From the NCBI RefSeq assembly GCF_018255755.1, contig NZ_CP073766.1:930001-994000 (forward strand): a DNA stretch of 64,000 bases. The letters run 5' to 3'. Below the pieces are notes generated by a model. The model did not search any database. It worked only from the letters and a program-made list of their open reading frames with translations, and was not told the origin of the DNA. How positions within the stretch are numbered: the stretch's first letter is position 1; each line of letters opens with the position of its first letter. Positions 52,590 through 63,082 of the stretch are shown here, piece after piece. The DNA comes from Chitinophaga sp. HK235 (lineage in GTDB: Bacteria > Bacteroidota > Bacteroidia > Chitinophagales > Chitinophagaceae). A program made the translations under genes and the position numbers.

Positions 52590-54328
52590 CTTCTGTATAT
52601 TCCTCCTTCCTTACCGATCAGCTGATGATGCGTGCCTTCTTCCGCCACTTTTCCCTTGTCTATTACGATGATCCTGTCGGCTTCCCGGATGGTGGAAAGC
52701 CGGTGAGCGATGATAATACTGGTACGGCCCTGCATGAGATTATTCAATGCGCCCTGTACCAGCTGTTCGGATTCAGCATCCAGCGCAGACGTGGCCTCAT
52801 CCAGGATAAGGATACGCGGATTTTTCAACAAAGCTCTTGCAATGGCTATCCGTTGCCGTTGTCCGCCTGAAAGCTGTACACCTCTGTCTCCCACCATTGT
52901 ATCGATACCCTCCGGGAAATACCGGATAAAATCCCAGGCATTAGCCTGTTGAGCTGCAGTAAGGATCTCTTCCTCACTGGCCCCGGGATTGCCATAGGCA
53001 ATGTTATCCCGGATGGAAGCGGCAAACAGGAACACCTCCTGTGGCACCAGCGCGATCTGACTTCTCAGCTCAGAATAAGATACATGGCGAATGTTACGTC
53101 CGCCGAAATAAATATTACCATTCACCGGATCATAAAGTCTCAGCAGTAAGGCAGCAATGGTACTTTTGCCGGCACCACTATGGCCTACCAGCGCCACCTT
53201 CTGATTGGCGTCCACTGAAAAGGACACATCATCCAGTACCTGCTGATCAGGCCGTGTTGGATAATTAAAAGAGACGTTCCGGAAAAGGATGGTGCCATCC
53301 AGTATATGCTGAGGCACTATGCCTGTAGTATCCGTTAATGACTCCGGTTCTTCGTCCAGGATTTCAAACAGGTGCCTGGTGGCGCCCACGCTCTTCTGCA
53401 TCTGTGTATATACCTCCGCCAGTTCTGTAACAGACCCACCGATAAATGCAGCATATACCACAAAAGAGATCAGGGCGCCGGCAGAGTTCATTTCGCCGGT
53501 AGCCACCAGCAGCGCGCCTTTCCAGATCACGGCTACAATGGCCCCGAAGCCGCAGAGCAACAACATCGAGGTAAATACCCCTTTGAACTTCCCGTTCTTC
53601 ATACCGATATCAGCACCTTCCATCACTTTCCGGCGATAACGTTTCATCTCAAAAAACTCGTTGGCAAACGCTTTCACGCTCAGTATCCCCTGCAGGGTTT
53701 CTTCCAGGATATTGTTGGCCTCCGCCAGCTTCCCCTGCGCATCTCCGGCAAACTTCCGGATATACCTGCCAAACAACAGGCCGATGGCCAGGATCAAAGG
53801 GAATACCAGCAATACGAACAATGCCAGTTTCAGCGAAGTTGTCAGCAACAATACAAAGGCTCCCGCAAACGTGATCATGTTACGGATAAACTCAGCCAGT
53901 GTAGTGGCAAGGGTTTCCTGCAACAAAGATATGTCAGCAGATATATGGCTGTTCAGTTCCCCGATCTTCCTTCTCATAAAAAAAGACATGGGCAATCTGA
54001 TCAGATGATTATATACATCCTGTCTTAATGCTGACAATGTCTTTTCGGTAACATTAACGAAAAGGGTTACACGAAAAAAAGACAATATCGCCTGTCCACA
54101 CAGGACGGCCAGCAAAAGTAATCCTACCCGGTTGATAGCCTCCGGCAGATGATCTTTTGCACCATAATCCACGAGCTGCCCCAGCAGATAAGGGATGGTC
54201 AGCCCCGCCAGACTTGACAGGACCAGGAATAACATCCCTGCAGCAAAGGAACCCCAATAAGGCTTTATATAGCCATATAACCTGAACATCTGCCGGGGCT
54301 TTGATTTCAACGAAGTGTTTGTCTGCAT
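52562..54328 (-). CDS. ABC exporter with fused membrane and ATPase domains
   Basis: 588 residues. Six-helix membrane domain (about 15-320, ending in LISFVVYAAFIGGSVTELAE) followed by the ATPase: Walker A GHSGAGKST (about 380), signature LSGGQRQRIAIARALL (about 483), Walker B ILILDEATSALD (about 504) and the H-loop IIAHRLSTIREAD. This is an MsbA/LmrA-type homodimeric exporter; no N-terminal C39 peptidase is present, so it does not cleave a GG leader itself. It is 36 bases downstream of the aminotransferase gene and probably exports the peptide product of the cluster. Confidence 0.9.
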   Translation of the reverse strand: MQTNTSLKSKPRQMFRLYGYIKPYWGSFAAGMLFLVLSSLAGLTIPYLLGQLVDYGAKDHLPEAINRVGLLLLAVLCGQAILSFFRVTLFVNVTEKTLSALRQDVYNHLIRLPMSFFMRRKIGELNSHISADISLLQETLATTLAEFIRNMITFAGAFVLLLTTSLKLALFVLLVFPLILAIGLLFGRYIRKFAGDAQGKLAEANNILEETLQGILSVKAFANEFFEMKRYRRKVMEGADIGMKNGKFKGVFTSMLLLCGFGAIVAVIWKGALLVATGEMNSAGALISFVVYAAFIGGSVTELAEVYTQMQKSVGATRHLFEILDEEPESLTDTTGIVPQHILDGTILFRNVSFNYPTRPDQQVLDDVSFSVDANQKVALVGHSGAGKSTIAALLLRLYDPVNGNIYFGGRNIRHVSYSELRSQIALVPQEVFLFAASIRDNIAYGNPGASEEEILTAAQQANAWDFIRYFPEGIDTMVGDRGVQLSGGQRQRIAIARALLKNPRILILDEATSALDAESEQLVQGALNNLMQGRTSIIIAHRLSTIREADRIIVIDKGKVAEEGTHHQLIGKEGGIYRSLNALQVQS

Positions 54329-54364
54329 CGGTTATGATTGAAGATAAATACTGACTGTTTTCGT

Positions 54365-55654
54365 TTATGCGTGTACTTTTTTAGTGGAAGCGCCGGATGG
54401 GATATTCGCAGTAATATGACGCTGCAGGATATCCAGTGCCTGGTCCAGTGTTTCCTGCTCAATGGTCAGTGCAGGCAGTAGTTTGACTACTTTATCATGC
54501 CGGCCTACACATTCCACAATCAGTTTATCCTGGAAGCTCTGCTGCGCCACTTTCTTTGCCAATAAAGGATCTTCGAAAGATGAAAGATCGATGCCCCACA
54601 TCAGGCCCCGGCCTCTGATAACGATACGTTCATCTGCGGCGGCCAGTTCTTCTTTCAGGAAACGTTCTATGTAGGAGGCTTTTTGTTTTACTGCAGCCTC
54701 CAGGTCTGTATCCCGTCTGAATTCCAGGGCAGCCTTGGCACCGATGAAAGCCAGCTGGTAACCTCTGAAAGTACCGTTGTGCTCACCTGGCTGCCAGATG
54801 TCCAGCTCCGGTTTCAGGAGCAGCATAGCCATTGGAAGTCCGTAGCCACTCAATGATTTGGAGAGCACCACAATATCCGGTACAATGCCTGCCTGTTCAA
54901 AAGAGAAGAAGTCACCTGACCTTCCGCAGCCAATCTGTATATCGTCGCAGATAAAGAGTATGTCGTGTTTTTCGCAGATCTGTTTGAGCCCACGCAGCCA
55001 TTCAGAGGAAGCAACATTCACGCCGCCTTCCGCCTGTACCGTTTCAAGGATAACGGCAGCTGGTTTTTCGATACCTGAATGTGTGTCCTCCAGCATCATT
55101 TCAAGATAGGCAAGGCTGTCAAATCCGGCAGGGCCGTTGTTTTCGAAGGGCAGGAAGGTGACATTATGCAGACCAACGCCAGCCACCTGGCGATGGTACT
55201 GGTTACTAGTCAGTGCCAGGCTACCCTGTGACAATCCATGATAAGCGCCCATGAAAGCGATCACATTGGAACGTTTGGTATAATTCCTGGCCAGTTTTAA
55301 TGCAGCCTCAATGGCATTGGTACCGGTAGGTCCGCAGAACTGGAACTTATACTGTAATCCTTTGGGCTTCAGCAGGAGATCATTAAATGTGGTGATAAAT
55401 TCGCTCTTGGCAACGGTGAACAGATCCAGGCCCTGCATGATGTTATCCTCCGCCATATAGGCCAGCAGCTGCTGTTTGATATATTCATTGTTATGGCCGT
55501 AGTTGAGCGCACCCGCTCCCATCAGAAAGTCAATATATGCATCTCCGTTAGCTGCATACAGATGTGATCCTTTTGCTTTGTTAAAGAGGGCCGGAAAACT
55601 TCTGGAATAGCTCCTTACATTTGATTCCAATGTTTCAAAAACCTGTGTTGACAT
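54365..55654 (-). CDS. Diaminobutyrate-2-oxoglutarate aminotransferase (EctB/DABA-type)
   Basis: 429 residues, class III PLP aminotransferase. The PLP lysine is K266 in VVLSKSLSGYGLP, and FQFCGPTGTNAIEAALKLAR (about 104-123), FMGAYHGLSQGSLALTSN (about 134-151) and ICDDIQIGCGRSGDFFSFEQ (about 235-254) are the typical EctB blocks. It would convert aspartate semialdehyde and glutamate to L-2,4-diaminobutyrate (Dab). No ectoine synthase follows, so the product is likely a building block for the NRPS next to it. The start is 29 bases after the end of the NRPS gene. Confidence 0.85.
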   Translation of the reverse strand: MSTQVFETLESNVRSYSRSFPALFNKAKGSHLYAANGDAYIDFLMGAGALNYGHNNEYIKQQLLAYMAEDNIMQGLDLFTVAKSEFITTFNDLLLKPKGLQYKFQFCGPTGTNAIEAALKLARNYTKRSNVIAFMGAYHGLSQGSLALTSNQYHRQVAGVGLHNVTFLPFENNGPAGFDSLAYLEMMLEDTHSGIEKPAAVILETVQAEGGVNVASSEWLRGLKQICEKHDILFICDDIQIGCGRSGDFFSFEQAGIVPDIVVLSKSLSGYGLPMAMLLLKPELDIWQPGEHNGTFRGYQLAFIGAKAALEFRRDTDLEAAVKQKASYIERFLKEELAAADERIVIRGRGLMWGIDLSSFEDPLLAKKVAQQSFQDKLIVECVGRHDKVVKLLPALTIEQETLDQALDILQRHITANIPSGASTKKVHA

Positions 55655-55683
55655 ATCTGTAGATTGATTTAAGGGTTAAGAAT

Positions 55684-58600
55684 TTATATAATAGGATTAG
55701 TGGTCAGGCTGATATCATTCAGATATTTGTTCAGTGTGCCGGCCAGTTTTATTGCATTGTCATTTTTGATCATCGACACGTGATCCCCTGGTACTTCTGC
55801 TGCTCTTACTTCCTCTGCAAAGGGTTTCCAGCCCAGCCACTCATCGAAGCCCAGCTGTGACCATTGCTGATCTGCAGCACGTATTACCAGCAACGGAGCA
55901 TTCACTTTACCCGCAATGGTATAACCAATAGAAGCATTGCTGGTCAACAGGCGGATGGTCCGCTGTGTCAGATCCGGCAGGCCGCTGTGCGCCACATACT
56001 GTTGGTGGATGGCATGGAGCATAAAAGCCCGTCTTTCCGCTACCGGCAGTGATGCCAGCCTGGCTTTGAGATCCTGTACCCATTGCGGATAAGGCTTAGT
56101 CAGCAGGTGATATTCTTCGAGATACTGCAGCGCATCCCCTACCAGCATGTCCACATCTTCAAAGGATACATGGCGGGCTGCCGGCGCATCCAGTATAATG
56201 GCTTGTTCTACCTGCTCATCCACGGCTTCAAGTTGCCTGATCATCTCATACAGCACATATGCGCCAAAAGAATGCGCCATCAGTCTGTAAGGCCCCTCCG
56301 GCTGTAAGTCCCTGATACGGCTGATATTCCATGCCGCCAGTGCTTCCACGCTGTCCAGTGGCTGTTCTCCTTCCAGGAGACCGGGCATACTGATACCATA
56401 CACCGGCCCGGTATCTTCCAGACAGGCTGCTATACCATCGTACCAGTCTACCACGCCATCGCCGCCGGGGATAATGAACAGCGGCCTGTTGGCGGTTTTA
56501 CCACCCAGCACTACTACATGCTCTCCGCCGGGAAGTGCCGTTGCAGCAACATTTTCGCCATTTGTGCGTCGGTCCAGCAGGCTGGCCTGTGTAGCAATGG
56601 TTTTATGTGTCATGAGATCATTCAGCCGTATATCGTAACCAGCTTTTCTGATATGTGAAAGCAAACGTACCGCTGCAAGTGAATGCCCGCCTGTTTCAAA
56701 AAAGTTATGATGAATGCCTGGTTGTTTTACTCCCAGTAACTCTTCCCAGATAGCGGCCAGCAATTGTTCAGTAGCTGTCACCGGTGCTACATAGGGCGTA
56801 CCGGAGAGCAGACTGGATTCTGGTTCCGGCAGGGCTTTGCGGTTTACTTTTCCGTTGGCTGTCAGCGGAATTTCTTTCAGTTCCAGTATGGCAGCGGGTA
56901 TCATATATTCAGGCAGACGGCTTCTCAGCATCGTCAGCACTTGTTCACGTGTGAAGCCTTCTTTCATGACGAGGTAGGCAGCCAGGTATTTGTTGCCGGT
57001 ACTGTCTTTACGAGGCATCACGATTCCCTGTACTACCATACCACTTTCCTGTAACACCCGTTCTATTTCACCGGGCTCTGTTCTATAGCCGCGGATCTTT
57101 ACCTGATCGTCGGTGCGCCCCATGAAGAGAATGTTACCGTCGGGCAGCCAGCGGGCCATGTCGCCGGTTTTATATATTCTGGCGTCGGGGTCAGCGCTGA
57201 AAGGGTCCTGTATAAATTTCTCTGCAGTCAGCTCCCACTGATTCCAGTAACCTCTTGCTACTCCGGCTCCCCCGATCCATAGTTCGCCGCCTACACCCGA
57301 TGGTACCAGGTTTCCGGCCTTATCGGTGATATAGGCTACCGCTCCGGCCATGGGCGTACCTATAGGTATACCTGTACCGGTACTGTGTACCCCTGTTTTG
57401 TACATACACTTACCGATCGTTGTCTCCGTAGGTCCGTAATGGTTATATACCTGGATCCCAGGGCTAAAGCCCTGGGCAATATTAGCCTGTATCATGGTCA
57501 GGATATCCTGCTGAAGGGCTTCGCCCCCGAAGATGAGCAGCTTTTCCGGCAACAGCAGCCTGCCTCCGGTGCTCAATGCTTTCCAGTGGGAAGGCACTAT
57601 TTTCAGACAGTCGATGCTGTTAGCCTGGAAATATTCCTGTAGCAGCTCTGCATCGGTAATCCTTTCGGCAGAAATGATATGCAACACCGCGCCGGCAGCC
57701 AGAGCCCCAAAGAGCACGGTATTGCCCAGGTCTGTGGCGATAGTGGGTACCAGTGCAAACGAACGGCATGCTTCTGAGTTGCTCCGCTGATGAAGACCAT
57801 ACAGATAGTCTGATAGCTGAGCATGTTCTATCATGACCCCTTTGGGCCTTCCGGTAGAACCGGATGTATAGATCACATAAGCCAGATGATCTGCATGACT
57901 ATCATCGGCTACCACGGCTGTTTCTGCAAGGGCACTGATCTCCTGCCAGTCCTCACGGAGATCTATACACGTAGTAATATTATTCAGCTGTAGTCCAGGC
58001 TGCAGATGACGGTCTGCCAGCACAATCCTGCTGCTGGTATCTTCCAGTATCCAGGCAATTCTGTCTTCCGGGAAAGCAGGATCAATCGGCACATAAGCGC
58101 CGCCGGCCTTGAGGATGCCGAGTATCGCTACCATCATCTCTAGGCTGCGTTCCATACATATCGGCACCAGCTTGTCGTGTCCTATTCCTTTCTTTTTGAG
58201 GAACTGCGCCAGTATGCCTGCACGCTCATCCAGTTCCCTGTAGGTCAGTTGCCGGCCTTCATATACTACAGCCGGTGCATCCGGGTGTTTAGCCACCTGG
58301 TCGATGAACTGAGCGATAATTGTTTTGCTGTTTCCGCCGGTAAGGTGGGCGGATTGTCTGCAGAACTGATGCAACAGTGTCTGCTCTTCTTCTGGCGCCA
58401 GCATATAAAGTGCACCTACTTCCTGGGAAGGCAGCGTAACGGCAGACCATAACAACTGTTCGAAATGTTTGGCCATACGCTCAATGGTGGCCGGCGCAAA
58501 GAGATCACTGCAATAAACGATATTCAGATCAATGCCTTCCTCTGATGTAGACCACATAAAATTGAGGTCGAACTTGGAAGCGGTATATTCCAGTTGTCCG

Positions 58601-61600
58601 GGTGATACCTGCAGATTGCCCAGCCGGAATTCGCCCTCCGCTGCATCTTCAGATACAAACATGGCCTGGAACAAAGGACTTCTGCTCATATCACGGTCTT
58701 TCACCACCAGCTCCACTACTTTTTCGAATGGAAGGTACTGGTGTTCGTAACTCTCCAGCAGTGTGGCTTTCACCTGTTTCAGTAGTGAGGTAAAGGACAG
58801 ATTCCCATTCACTTCACTTCTCAGGGCAAACGTATTGACAAAAAAGCCGATGAGATTTTCGGTTTCCTTTTGCTGCCTGCCTGCGGCCACTGTGCCTACA
58901 CAGATATCTTCCTGTCCACTGTAGCGGTACAGCAGCACTTTATAAGCCGCCAGCAGGGTCATATACAGCGTTACGCCTTCACTGGTGCTAAGTTGTTGTA
59001 ATTTGGCTGTCAGCAGCGGATCTATGCGGAGTGGAAAGATAGCACCGGCATTACTTTGCAGCAGCGGACGTTCATAGTCTGTTTGCAGCTGCAGTGGCTC
59101 TGTGCCGGAGAGTTTTTCCGTCCAGTAGGTTTGTTGTGACTGCAGGAAATCCCCTGTCACATTGGCCCGCTGCCAGACCGCAAAATCTGCGTATTGCAAT
59201 GGCAGGGCTGGTAAAGAGAATGGAGCTGCAGCCACAGCCTGTTCATACAGAGCACTAAGCTCTTGTACCAATATGCCGGCAGACCAGCCATCAGAGGCAA
59301 TGTGGTGCATCACCAACACCAGCATGGTTTCTTCCTCTCCTATAACAGCCACGCCTGCACGCAGCAGGTAATCTGCCGACAGGTCGAATGGCCGATTGAT
59401 AAAGGTATTAATATTTTCATCCAGGTTATGGAGGTCAATATCTTGCAGTGTCCACTGTTCATGTCCTCTGATCACCTGATAAGGAATGCCCTCTTCAGCG
59501 ATGATGGAAGTCCTCAGCACTTCATGGCGTTCAATGATAGCCCGCAGTGATTGTTCCAATGCCTCCCGGTGTAATTGTCCTTTCAAGCGGAGTACAGAAG
59601 GCATATGATAGTGCAGGCTTCCTTCCAGCTGATCGATAAACCACAAACGTTCCTGGCTATACGACAAGGGTATCCGTTGCGGGCGCTGGGAGGCTGTGAC
59701 TGGCGGGAGCTTTGCATGGTGCCCTTTCTCGCGGAGATGATCCGCCAGCGTTGTGATGGTAGGAAAGTCAAATATAGTTTTGACGGACAACTCTGCCCCT
59801 ATCTCATCCCGGATGGCGGCCACCAACCTGATAGCCAACAGAGAGTGGCCACCCAGATCAAAGAAATTATCGTAAATACCGATGGGCTCCTGCTTCAGCA
59901 GCCGCTGCCAGATGGGCACCAGCTTTTCTTCCGTTTGATTACGGGGAGGGGCATACGAAGTATCCGTTTGATCACTGGCGCTGGGGACTACTAGTTTTTT
60001 CTTATCGATCTTACCGTTGGCAGTCAGCGGCAGCTGGTCTATCTCTACCAGTGTGCCCGGCACCATATAGGAAGGCACCTGTTCCCGCAAGGAGTCCAAT
60101 ATTGCTTCTCTGTCAAATTCCTCCTGCGGTACAATCCAGGCCACCAGGTTTTTCTGTCCGTAATCATCAGCAATGGCCAGTACTACGCATTGTTTTACCA
60201 GTGGGCATTTTTGCAGGGCTGCTTCCACCTCTCCCAGCTCTATACGGTATCCGCGGACCTTTACCTGATCATCTGCCCGGGTGATATATTCTATATTGCC
60301 ATCCGGAAGCCGGCGCGCAATATCACCGGTACGGTATAATTTTTCCAGTGGATTGTCACTGAAAGGATGAGCGATAAATTTTTCTGCCGTCAGTTCGGGC
60401 CGATTGAAATAACCTCTGGCAACACCGGCACCACCGACATACAGTTCTCCGGTAACACCTACCGGAACCGGCTGCAGCCGGCTATTCAGCACATAGGCAG
60501 TACGGTTATTGAGGGGTACTCCTATCGGAACATTATCGTACAACGGATTTCCATTGATAAGATAACTGAGAGAGAAGGTGGTGTTCTCAGTTGGTCCATA
60601 GCCATTGCTGATAGCGATATGTGGGTAATGATGATGGAATTTTTTCACATGTTGTGAAGACAATTTTTCTCCACCCACCAGTATATGCTTCAAGCCCTCA
60701 AATACAGTGATATCAACGTCCACCAAGTGATTGAACCAGGCGGCCGTCATAAATAGCTTGGTCACCCTGCCATTTATCAGCGTCTTTCTGAGTACAGCAA
60801 TATCCACCAGGTTATTATCTTCACTCAGTACCAGCCGGCCTCCATTGAGCAGCGCTCCCCAGTATTCAAAAGTAGTGGCATCAAAGGCCAGCGATCCTGC
60901 CGACAGTATTGCATCTTCGGGTTTGAAATCAATATAACCGGCATCATATACGAGGGTGATGATGTTGCGGTGTGTCACCAGCACCCCTTTGGGTTTTCCG
61001 GTAGATCCGGAAGTGTACATGATATATGCCAGCTGGTCAGGATGTATAGATACTTCCGGCAACATTGTTTCAGCGGCGGTCAGTACCGGCAGATCTTCTT
61101 TACAGATGATTTCCGGGATCACAGCTAGCTCCGCTTTCATCTTGTCCCTGAAAGCCGCATCTGTGATGATGATACGGTTACCGGCATCTTCCAGCATAAA
61201 ACGAATACGCTCCCACGGATATGCCGGATCAATGGGCACATAAGCACCACCCGCTTTCAGAATGGCCAGGATCACTATCATCATCTCGAGGCTGCGGTCC
61301 ATACAAACCGGCACCAGTGTTTCGTTTGTTACGCCTTTTTTATGCAGGTAATGCGCCAGCTTTCCTGACTGCTCATCCAGTGATTGGTAGGTAAGCTGTC
61401 GGGAGCCACAGATGGCAGCTATCGCGTCCGGGCATTGCTGCACCTGGCTGCTAAACAGCCCGCTTATATTTTCATGCTCCGGATAAGGCGTAGATGTTTG
61501 GTTTACTTCATACACCAGATGCGTATACTCTTGTTCCGTCAGCAGAGACAGCTCCCCGATTTCGCTGTAACGGGATGAGATCATCTGCAGCAGCACCTGC

Positions 61601-63072
61601 CGGAGATGGCTTTCCAGCTGTGTAACATAAGCATCGTCCAGGATGGCCGCATTGTATTTGAAAAGTACCTGTATCTGTGCACCTGCACCCACAATAACAC
61701 TCAGCGGGTAATTGGAGTGTTCTTTGATCTCCACATTATCTACCCGGAATGCTCCCGGTGCGATGGCTTCGTCTTCTGCATGCGGATAGTTTTCGAATAC
61801 AAAGATGCTGTCAAACATATCCCCGCTGATGCCTGTCCATTGCTGGATGGTATTCAGTGACAGGTAGCCATGTTCGCGGCATTGTATCTGTCCCTGTTGC
61901 AGTTGTTTCAGCCACTCCACAATAGCTGTTTCTGCAGTAAGGGTTGTAAACAGCGGTAAGGTATTGATGTACATACCAGCACGCTTTTCGACCCCTGGCA
62001 GCTGTTCCGGCCTGCCAGACACGATAACCCCATATGTAATGGCATCCTGGCCGGTATAACTATGTAACAGGTACGCCCATACGCCTTGTATCAGTGTATT
62101 GATCGTAAGTCCGTGTGCTCTCGCAAATACTTCAGCCTGGCGGCTGTTTTCTTCGTCGAGCGTAAGCAATCGTTCATGATAATGACCAATGCCCTTTGTA
62201 CGGTCCGCGTTTGCCTGGATGAATGGCAACAGTGTTCCTTCTTCAATGCCGCTCATATATTGCCGCCAGTGCTGCTCTGCAGCGCTGGCATCCTGTGATG
62301 AGATAAAGCGGATATAATCTTCAAACACATCTGTTGTCGTATCCTCCACTGTTTTACCTGCGGCCAGTTGTTTATAGTACTGCATGAATTCTTCCATCAG
62401 TACCGAGATAGACCATCCATCCAGCAGGATATGATGAAAGGTCCAGACCATTAAATAATTACTTTCACCGGTCTGCAACAATGCAATACGCATCAGCGGC
62501 GGTGTTTTGAAATCAATTCCCTTTGCCTTGTCTTCCGCCAGGAATGCATCTATCGCGGCCTGTTGCACAGCAGCATCCGGATGACGAAGGTCCTGTATAG
62601 TGAAAGGCAGCGTCACTTCGTTATATACACATTGTACCGGTATCTCCAGCAGTTTATGTTCGAAGCCTGTACGCAGAATGGTATGCTTCTCCATCAACAG
62701 CTGCCAGGTCTGTTTCAGCAGTTCAGGGTCAGCGTTAAATACATAGCTGGAAACCTGCTCCAGATATGCAGAAGTCTGCCCGTCATACAACCCGTGAAAC
62801 AGCATCCCTTCCTGCAGGGGGCTTAGGCGGTACATGGAATCAATATTGCTGGCCCTCTTCTTTACCTCAGGCTGCGAAGCGGTCTTCAGGAAACTGATCA
62901 GCTCCTGTTTGTTAGCCTTGATAAATCCTATTACTTCTGTATCTTTCCTGATAGCTGCTATCTGTTCATCAGTAAGCCGGCTTTTATCACCTTTCAGGAT
63001 CAGTTTTTCTCCTTCCACAGTCAGCGAGAAATGTGACTGTTGAAGCCTGTCAACAAACGCTTTAATGGTCAT
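55684..63072 (-). CDS. Two-module terminating NRPS (docking-C-A-T-C-A-T-TE)
   Basis: 2462 residues. An N-terminal TubC-like docking domain (1-60, KAFVDRLQQSHFSL) is followed by C1 with HHILLDG (about 213-219), A1 with YTSGSTGKPKG near 685, T1 with GGHSL (Ser about 1077), C2 with HHIASDG near 1254, A2 with YTSGSTGRPKG near 1734, T2 with GGHSL near 2130, and a thioesterase with AHSFG near 2267 and its His in GDHVSM near 2430. Read by eye against GrsA, the A1 code is D-A-F-F-L-G-G-T-F-K, near valine/isoleucine codes. The A2 code is D-L-T-K-I-G-H-I-G-K, the aspartate type. C1 follows an epimerising upstream protein. A REP-like repeat sits in frame in A2 (about 1864-1874). Confidence 0.93.
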   Translation of the reverse strand: MTIKAFVDRLQQSHFSLTVEGEKLILKGDKSRLTDEQIAAIRKDTEVIGFIKANKQELISFLKTASQPEVKKRASNIDSMYRLSPLQEGMLFHGLYDGQTSAYLEQVSSYVFNADPELLKQTWQLLMEKHTILRTGFEHKLLEIPVQCVYNEVTLPFTIQDLRHPDAAVQQAAIDAFLAEDKAKGIDFKTPPLMRIALLQTGESNYLMVWTFHHILLDGWSISVLMEEFMQYYKQLAAGKTVEDTTTDVFEDYIRFISSQDASAAEQHWRQYMSGIEEGTLLPFIQANADRTKGIGHYHERLLTLDEENSRQAEVFARAHGLTINTLIQGVWAYLLHSYTGQDAITYGVIVSGRPEQLPGVEKRAGMYINTLPLFTTLTAETAIVEWLKQLQQGQIQCREHGYLSLNTIQQWTGISGDMFDSIFVFENYPHAEDEAIAPGAFRVDNVEIKEHSNYPLSVIVGAGAQIQVLFKYNAAILDDAYVTQLESHLRQVLLQMISSRYSEIGELSLLTEQEYTHLVYEVNQTSTPYPEHENISGLFSSQVQQCPDAIAAICGSRQLTYQSLDEQSGKLAHYLHKKGVTNETLVPVCMDRSLEMMIVILAILKAGGAYVPIDPAYPWERIRFMLEDAGNRIIITDAAFRDKMKAELAVIPEIICKEDLPVLTAAETMLPEVSIHPDQLAYIMYTSGSTGKPKGVLVTHRNIITLVYDAGYIDFKPEDAILSAGSLAFDATTFEYWGALLNGGRLVLSEDNNLVDIAVLRKTLINGRVTKLFMTAAWFNHLVDVDITVFEGLKHILVGGEKLSSQHVKKFHHHYPHIAISNGYGPTENTTFSLSYLINGNPLYDNVPIGVPLNNRTAYVLNSRLQPVPVGVTGELYVGGAGVARGYFNRPELTAEKFIAHPFSDNPLEKLYRTGDIARRLPDGNIEYITRADDQVKVRGYRIELGEVEAALQKCPLVKQCVVLAIADDYGQKNLVAWIVPQEEFDREAILDSLREQVPSYMVPGTLVEIDQLPLTANGKIDKKKLVVPSASDQTDTSYAPPRNQTEEKLVPIWQRLLKQEPIGIYDNFFDLGGHSLLAIRLVAAIRDEIGAELSVKTIFDFPTITTLADHLREKGHHAKLPPVTASQRPQRIPLSYSQERLWFIDQLEGSLHYHMPSVLRLKGQLHREALEQSLRAIIERHEVLRTSIIAEEGIPYQVIRGHEQWTLQDIDLHNLDENINTFINRPFDLSADYLLRAGVAVIGEEETMLVLVMHHIASDGWSAGILVQELSALYEQAVAAAPFSLPALPLQYADFAVWQRANVTGDFLQSQQTYWTEKLSGTEPLQLQTDYERPLLQSNAGAIFPLRIDPLLTAKLQQLSTSEGVTLYMTLLAAYKVLLYRYSGQEDICVGTVAAGRQQKETENLIGFFVNTFALRSEVNGNLSFTSLLKQVKATLLESYEHQYLPFEKVVELVVKDRDMSRSPLFQAMFVSEDAAEGEFRLGNLQVSPGQLEYTASKFDLNFMWSTSEEGIDLNIVYCSDLFAPATIERMAKHFEQLLWSAVTLPSQEVGALYMLAPEEEQTLLHQFCRQSAHLTGGNSKTIIAQFIDQVAKHPDAPAVVYEGRQLTYRELDERAGILAQFLKKKGIGHDKLVPICMERSLEMMVAILGILKAGGAYVPIDPAFPEDRIAWILEDTSSRIVLADRHLQPGLQLNNITTCIDLREDWQEISALAETAVVADDSHADHLAYVIYTSGSTGRPKGVMIEHAQLSDYLYGLHQRSNSEACRSFALVPTIATDLGNTVLFGALAAGAVLHIISAERITDAELLQEYFQANSIDCLKIVPSHWKALSTGGRLLLPEKLLIFGGEALQQDILTMIQANIAQGFSPGIQVYNHYGPTETTIGKCMYKTGVHSTGTGIPIGTPMAGAVAYITDKAGNLVPSGVGGELWIGGAGVARGYWNQWELTAEKFIQDPFSADPDARIYKTGDMARWLPDGNILFMGRTDDQVKIRGYRTEPGEIERVLQESGMVVQGIVMPRKDSTGNKYLAAYLVMKEGFTREQVLTMLRSRLPEYMIPAAILELKEIPLTANGKVNRKALPEPESSLLSGTPYVAPVTATEQLLAAIWEELLGVKQPGIHHNFFETGGHSLAAVRLLSHIRKAGYDIRLNDLMTHKTIATQASLLDRRTNGENVAATALPGGEHVVVLGGKTANRPLFIIPGGDGVVDWYDGIAACLEDTGPVYGISMPGLLEGEQPLDSVEALAAWNISRIRDLQPEGPYRLMAHSFGAYVLYEMIRQLEAVDEQVEQAIILDAPAARHVSFEDVDMLVGDALQYLEEYHLLTKPYPQWVQDLKARLASLPVAERRAFMLHAIHQQYVAHSGLPDLTQRTIRLLTSNASIGYTIAGKVNAPLLVIRAADQQWSQLGFDEWLGWKPFAEEVRAAEVPGDHVSMIKNDNAIKLAGTLNKYLNDISLTTNPII
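57457..57476. repeat. REP-like palindrome inside the NRPS coding sequence
   Basis: The 20-bp palindrome CCCAGGGCTAAAGCCCTGGG plus flank GCAATATTAG differs by one base from the copy at 49057-49080. On the coding strand it yields the in-frame residues IAQGFSPGIQ between LLIFGGEALQQD and VYNHYGPTE of A2. Confidence 0.85.
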
Positions 63073-63082
63073 TTTTACAATT

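Noticed and set aside
57516..57526. GGGCTTCGCCC near the REP copy in the NRPS, also at 49158-49168
   Set aside because: In the NRPS it encodes the normal conserved FGGEAL motif of adenylation domains, so the similarity to the intergenic site is probably chance.
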